DNA from: Chitinimonas taiwanensis DSM 18899
Lineage (GTDB): Bacteria > Pseudomonadota > Gammaproteobacteria > Burkholderiales > Chitinimonadaceae
Assembly: GCF_900119825.1 (NCBI RefSeq)
Contig: NZ_FPKR01000002.1
Span: 1 to 64,000 of the forward strand
Direction of reading: 5' to 3'
Length of the DNA stretch: 64,000 bases
Shown: piece by piece, positions 60,536 to 64,000 of the stretch
Position numbering within the stretch: the first letter of the stretch is position 1
How the letters are laid out: each line of letters begins with the position of its first letter
The notes under the pieces: generated by a model
Told to the model about the DNA's origin: nothing
Seen by the model: only the letters and a program-made list of their open reading frames with translations
Databases searched by the model: none
Made by a program: the position numbers and the translations under genes

Positions 60536-62434
60536 ATGCCCGTTCTGATTGTTGAAAATGCCTGCCTGGCCTTTGGCCATGTTCCCCTGCTCGACCATGC
60601 CGATTTCGTGTTGGAGCCCGGCGAACGCGTGGGCCTGATCGGTCGCAATGGTGCGGGCAAGTCCTCGCTGCTGAAGGCGATTGCCGGCGTGCACAAGCTC
60701 GACGACGGCGTGATCCGCGTCAGCAATACCCAGCGCGTCGCCTATGTGCCGCAGGAGCCGCCGCTCGACCCAGCCGCCACCGTGTTTGAAGCGGTGGCCG
60801 AGGGGCTGGGCGACCTCAAGCAGATCCTCACCGACTACCATGCCGCCGCGATTGCCGCCGAGCACGACCCGGACGCGCTCGAGCGCATGATGGCACTGCA
60901 GCATGAACTGGAAGCGCGCGACGGCTGGCGCCTCGATTCGCTGGTGGCCAGCACGCTGACCAACCTCGGCCTACCGGCCGAGAAGAAGATCAGCGAGCTG
61001 TCGGGTGGCTGGAAGAAACGCGTGGCGCTGGCCCAGGCACTGGTGTCCGAGCCCGAGCTGCTGCTGCTCGATGAGCCGACCAACCACCTCGACCTGTCCG
61101 CCATCGAATGGCTGGAAGGCCTGATCCGCAATTTCGCCGGCGCGGTGCTATTGATCACCCACGATCGGCGCTTTCTGGACAATGTGTCCAACCGCATCAT
61201 CGAACTCGACCGCGGTCGGCTATCGAGCTTCCCCGGCAACTTCAGCACCTATCAGGAACGCAAGGCCGAGATGCTGGCCCAGGAAGCGACCGAGAACGCC
61301 AAGTTCGACAAATACCTGGCCCAGGAAGAAGTGTGGATACGCCAGGGCATCAAGGCGCGCCGCACCCGCAATGAAGGCCGCGTGCGCCGCCTCGAGCAGC
61401 TGCGCCGCGAGCGCGCCGCGCGGCGTGAACGGGTCGGCAATGTGCAGTTCGCGCTAGACGCCGGTGAGCGCAGCGGCAAGCTGGTGGCCGAACTGGAAAA
61501 CGTCAGCAAGGCCTATGGCAATCGCACGCTGATCCGCGACTTCAGCACGCGCATCCTGCGCGGCGACAAGATCGGCCTGATCGGTCCGAACGGTGCCGGT
61601 AAGACCACACTCCTGAAGCTGATCCTGGGTGAGCTGGCCCCCGATAGCGGCACCGTCACCCAGGGCAGCAAGCAGGAAATCGCCTACTTCGACCAGTTCC
61701 GCTCGGCTCTGCCCGAGGACGTGGCGATCTGCGATGTAATCAGCCCGGGCAGCGACTTCGTGGTGATCGGCAACGAGAAGAAGCATGTGATCAGCTATCT
61801 CGAGGACTTCCTGTTTGCGCCGGAACGCTCGCGCAGCCCAGTCAAGTCGCTGTCGGGCGGCGAACGCGCGCGCCTTCTGCTTGCGCGCCTGTTTACCCAG
61901 CCGGCCAATATCCTGGTGCTGGACGAACCAACCAATGACCTCGATATCGACACCCTGGAACTGCTGGAAGAGCTGCTGGCCAATTACACCGGCACCGTCT
62001 TCCTGGTCAGCCACGACCGGACCTTCCTCGACAATGTGGTCACCCAGGTGATCGCCTTCGAGGACGACGGCCGCCTGATCGAGAACCCCGGCGGTTACGA
62101 CGACTGGATCGTGGCGCGCAACCGCATGCTGGCCAATGCCAAGACGCCGGCCAAGGTGGAAGCGCCCAAGCCAGCCGCCGCACCCGAGCGCACCGCCCGC
62201 CCGGTGAAGATGAGCTACAAGGAAAGCCAGGAGCTGGAGAAGCTGCCGCAGGAGATTGCGGCCCTGGAGGCCGAGCAGGCCGCGCTGCAGGAAAAGCTAC
62301 TCGACCCGAATATCTACCGCAATGCGCCGCTCGACGCAGCGGCCTGGCAGGCGCGCATCGACGAGATCGACGTGCTGGTGCTGGACAAGATGGAGCGCTG
62401 GGAAGCGCTGGAAAAGAAGCAGCTGGGCGAATGA
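60536..62434 (+). CDS. uup: ABC-F protein Uup
   Basis: 632 residues with two ATPase domains. Domain 1: Walker A GRNGAGKSSLL, signature LSGGWKKRVALAQAL, Walker B LLLLDEPTNHLD. Domain 2: GPNGAGKTTLL, LSGGERARLLLARL, ILVLDEPTNDLD. Between them is an extended linker rich in charged helix (QEERKAEML to RRERAARRERVG), and a C-terminal coiled coil (about 555-632) as in Uup. It is a cytoplasmic, non-transport ABC protein tied to ribosome function and DNA stability. Confidence 0.95.
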   Translation: MPVLIVENACLAFGHVPLLDHADFVLEPGERVGLIGRNGAGKSSLLKAIAGVHKLDDGVIRVSNTQRVAYVPQEPPLDPAATVFEAVAEGLGDLKQILTDYHAAAIAAEHDPDALERMMALQHELEARDGWRLDSLVASTLTNLGLPAEKKISELSGGWKKRVALAQALVSEPELLLLDEPTNHLDLSAIEWLEGLIRNFAGAVLLITHDRRFLDNVSNRIIELDRGRLSSFPGNFSTYQERKAEMLAQEATENAKFDKYLAQEEVWIRQGIKARRTRNEGRVRRLEQLRRERAARRERVGNVQFALDAGERSGKLVAELENVSKAYGNRTLIRDFSTRILRGDKIGLIGPNGAGKTTLLKLILGELAPDSGTVTQGSKQEIAYFDQFRSALPEDVAICDVISPGSDFVVIGNEKKHVISYLEDFLFAPERSRSPVKSLSGGERARLLLARLFTQPANILVLDEPTNDLDIDTLELLEELLANYTGTVFLVSHDRTFLDNVVTQVIAFEDDGRLIENPGGYDDWIVARNRMLANAKTPAKVEAPKPAAAPERTARPVKMSYKESQELEKLPQEIAALEAEQAALQEKLLDPNIYRNAPLDAAAWQARIDEIDVLVLDKMERWEALEKKQLGE

Positions 62435-62435
62435 G

Positions 62436-63203
62436 CTAGGGCGCGGCCAAGGGGCCGAGTAGGCGCTGCACGATGCGTGCGTATTCGCCATTGCGGCGGA
62501 TCTCGGCCAGGCCGCGGTTGAAGGCGGCCAGATGCTTGCGGTACTGCGGCTTGCCGCGCGTGAGCGTCACATACAGCGGCGGGCTGGCCAGCGCCGGCTC
62601 CAGCCAGACCAGTTGCCCGGCGGCCTCGCGCAGCTGAGTCTTCAGCAGATGGGCGGCCAGCGCCTGTTCAATCAGCACCAGGTCAAGCCGGCCCGCCTGC
62701 AACTTGCGTAGATTGGTCAGATCGTCAACCGCCGCCTCACCGCCCAGATCGGCCGCCTCGAACTCGAGTGGATTCGCATAGCCGCGCACGATGCCGATGC
62801 GCAGTCCCTTCAGCGCCGATAGCTGATGCACGGGATGAGTCTCGCCCGCCCGCGCATAGAAGCCGATGCGATTCACCCACAGCGGGTCGCTATACACCAT
62901 GTACTGCTCGCGCTCGGCCTGGTACCAGACCGCCAGCACCGCATCGTGCTGGCCGGCCCGGGCCTCGGCCAATACGCGCGCCCAAGGGCGGAACACCACC
63001 CGGGTCTCGAAACCAGCCGCTTTGAAGGCCGCACGTGTCAGGGCGGTAAACACGCCCTGCTCGGGCAGCTCGCTACCGCAATAGGGCGGATATTCGGTGC
63101 TGACCAGCTGCAGCACCGGCGCAGCCGCCACGTTGCCCAATAGGACCAGGCCGAGCAGGCCACGGGCCAGCCGGGTGAACAGTCGCAGTCCAAGCGTATT
63201 CAT
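62436..63203 (-). CDS. Periplasmic solute-binding protein (SBP family 3)
   Basis: 255 residues with a signal peptide (LFTRLARGLLGLVLLGNVAAAP). The two-lobe substrate domain has LVSTEYPPYCGSELPEQGVF, VVFRPWARVLAEARAGQHDAVLA and LKGLRIGIVRGYAN. It binds an amino acid or similar solute; no permease gene is adjacent, so it may feed a sensor (the HD-GYP protein upstream in the same transcript). The start overlaps the HD-GYP stop by four bases (ATGA), which suggests coupled translation. Confidence 0.85.
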   Translation of the reverse strand: MNTLGLRLFTRLARGLLGLVLLGNVAAAPVLQLVSTEYPPYCGSELPEQGVFTALTRAAFKAAGFETRVVFRPWARVLAEARAGQHDAVLAVWYQAEREQYMVYSDPLWVNRIGFYARAGETHPVHQLSALKGLRIGIVRGYANPLEFEAADLGGEAAVDDLTNLRKLQAGRLDLVLIEQALAAHLLKTQLREAAGQLVWLEPALASPPLYVTLTRGKPQYRKHLAAFNRGLAEIRRNGEYARIVQRLLGPLAAP

Positions 63204-64000
63204 GCCCTGCCCTCCGTCAGATAGGCCTCGATATCGACCGCATCGATCTGCTCGGGGCGCAGAAAGCGCCGCGCGTAGTCAAGATGCACGCCGCTGCGCA
63301 GGAAGAGCGCGAACAGCTCGGCATCGATATGTGCATCGTCGCGCATGCGCGCCATGATGGCGACCGCCTCAGACAGACGCTTGCCCTGCTTGTAGGGCCG
63401 GTCCACCGCGGTCAACGCCTCGAAGATATCGGCGATGGCCATCATGCGCGCCTCCACGCTCATCTGCGCGCGGGTCAGCCGCTTCGGATAACCGCCGCCA
63501 TCCATCTTTTCATGGTGGCCGCCAGCAATTTCGGGCACCCGTTGCAGATGCTTGGGGAAAGGCAGGCGCGACAACATGATGATGGTCTGCACGATATGGT
63601 CATTAATCAGATAGCGGTCTTCCTCGCTCAAAGTGCCGCGCCGCACGCTCAGATTGTGCAGCTCGCCGCGGTCGAACTTGTACTCGGGCTGGCTGAGCTT
63701 GAAGCCCCAGGGGTTATCGGCCGGCATCTGTTCATGCGGCTTACGCGCAATACGGTGCGCGGGCTTATCGGCCAACAGCGGCTCCAGCACCGGTAACTCG
63801 GGCGCAGGCTGGGCGGCCATGCGCTGCGCCTCCTCCCAGGACACGCCCAGCCTGTCGTCCAGCGTGCGTAGCCATTGGCGCTGGGCGATCTGCCCCAGCC
63901 GCACCAGCTGCTCGGCCGACATCTGCTCGCCGCCCAGATTGCACTGCGCGACAAAGGCGAATTCCTCATCGAGCTGCGCCTGTTCGTGCTGGCAGCGCTG
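63200..64000 (-). CDS. HD-GYP domain protein, C-terminal part
   Basis: The frame is open to the window edge; the ATG at 63922 is internal. The visible 266 residues contain SVRRGTLSEEDRYLINDHIV, GGHHEKMDGGGYPKRL (GYP motif) and MAIADIFEALTAVDRPYK, the second half of an HD-GYP domain that hydrolyses cyclic di-GMP. The first-half HD...GK motif is absent from the visible part: where it should precede RRGTLS the sequence reads KFDRGELHNL. It may be degenerate or placed further upstream. Domains before 64000 are unknown. Confidence 0.8.
   Translation of the reverse strand, partial: QRCQHEQAQLDEEFAFVAQCNLGGEQMSAEQLVRLGQIAQRQWLRTLDDRLGVSWEEAQRMAAQPAPELPVLEPLLADKPAHRIARKPHEQMPADNPWGFKLSQPEYKFDRGELHNLSVRRGTLSEEDRYLINDHIVQTIIMLSRLPFPKHLQRVPEIAGGHHEKMDGGGYPKRLTRAQMSVEARMMAIADIFEALTAVDRPYKQGKRLSEAVAIMARMRDDAHIDAELFALFLRSGVHLDYARRFLRPEQIDAVDIEAYLTEGRA

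Noticed and set aside
1-64000. CRISPR array, tRNA or rRNA genes
   Set aside because: No regularly spaced repeats, tRNA-like cloverleaf or rRNA sequence was noticed on either strand.

Overview
The window reads as chromosomal DNA of a GC-rich Gram-negative bacterium. The gene content (XrtA/PEP-CTERM exopolysaccharide locus, cytochrome bd oxidase, HtpX, Rnk, Uup, NhaR, TonB receptor) points to a betaproteobacterium. Genus cannot be fixed from the sequence; a Neisseriales-, Rhodocyclales- or Burkholderiales-like host is possible. No rRNA, tRNA or CRISPR array was seen.

Layout. 1-314 is the end of an IS3-family insertion sequence that cuts off the 3' part of a TIR-like gene (281-799). 1035-2852 is an Atm1/MsbA-type ABC exporter. 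2910-5317 (+) holds a small membrane ORF, a FecR-like exported protein and a secreted DNRLRE/lyase-like protein. 5323-34468 (-) is one very long, mostly translationally coupled exopolysaccharide operon. In transcription order it carries: Wza-type export protein, Wzz-type chain-length protein, tyrosine autokinase, outer-membrane barrel, ATPase, WecB epimerase, deacetylase, FemAB protein, exosortase A fused to EpsI, three system-specific glycosyltransferases, two asparagine-synthase-type amidotransferases, an AlgD-like dehydrogenase, a transglutaminase-like membrane protein, another glycosyltransferase, a CapK-like adenylate-forming enzyme, an O-ligase/polymerase, two deacetylase-like proteins, a low-molecular-weight tyrosine phosphatase, an acyltransferase and an ATP-grasp ligase.

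34469-39843 is the most unusual part. It is less GC-rich and holds a FeeM-type N-acyl amino acid synthase, a nitroreductase-fold protein, a PEP-CTERM protein, a ThiF/E1-like adenylyltransferase and a PEP-CTERM-associated acyltransferase. The synthase gene and the PEP-CTERM gene each have a -24/-12 (sigma-54) promoter. Upstream of the synthase promoter lie two copies of a YGTCGC-N6-GCGACA dyad, the expected layout for enhancer sites. I propose that this cluster makes or attaches an acylated amino-acid product and is co-regulated with the exosortase substrate.

39859-64000 is mostly household and accessory material: Alx/TerC, HtpX, NhaR, YejK, a TonB receptor, an NAPE-PLD-like metallo-hydrolase lipoprotein, Rnk, an Lrp-type regulator divergent from a frameshifted LysE exporter, a MacAB-like efflux set with a divergent GbsR-like regulator, a CIO-type cytochrome bd oxidase behind a structured leader, an ECF sigma factor with a membrane partner, FapA, Uup, a periplasmic solute-binding protein and the end of an HD-GYP protein that runs off the window.

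How the genes work together. The export, chain-length, kinase and phosphatase genes should control polymer length and export. The transferases and modifying enzymes build and decorate the polymer. Exosortase A processes the PEP-CTERM protein. The secreted lyase-like protein at the far end may trim the polymer. No Wzx flippase, initiating phosphoglycosyltransferase or PrsK/PrsR regulator is present here, so these must lie elsewhere.
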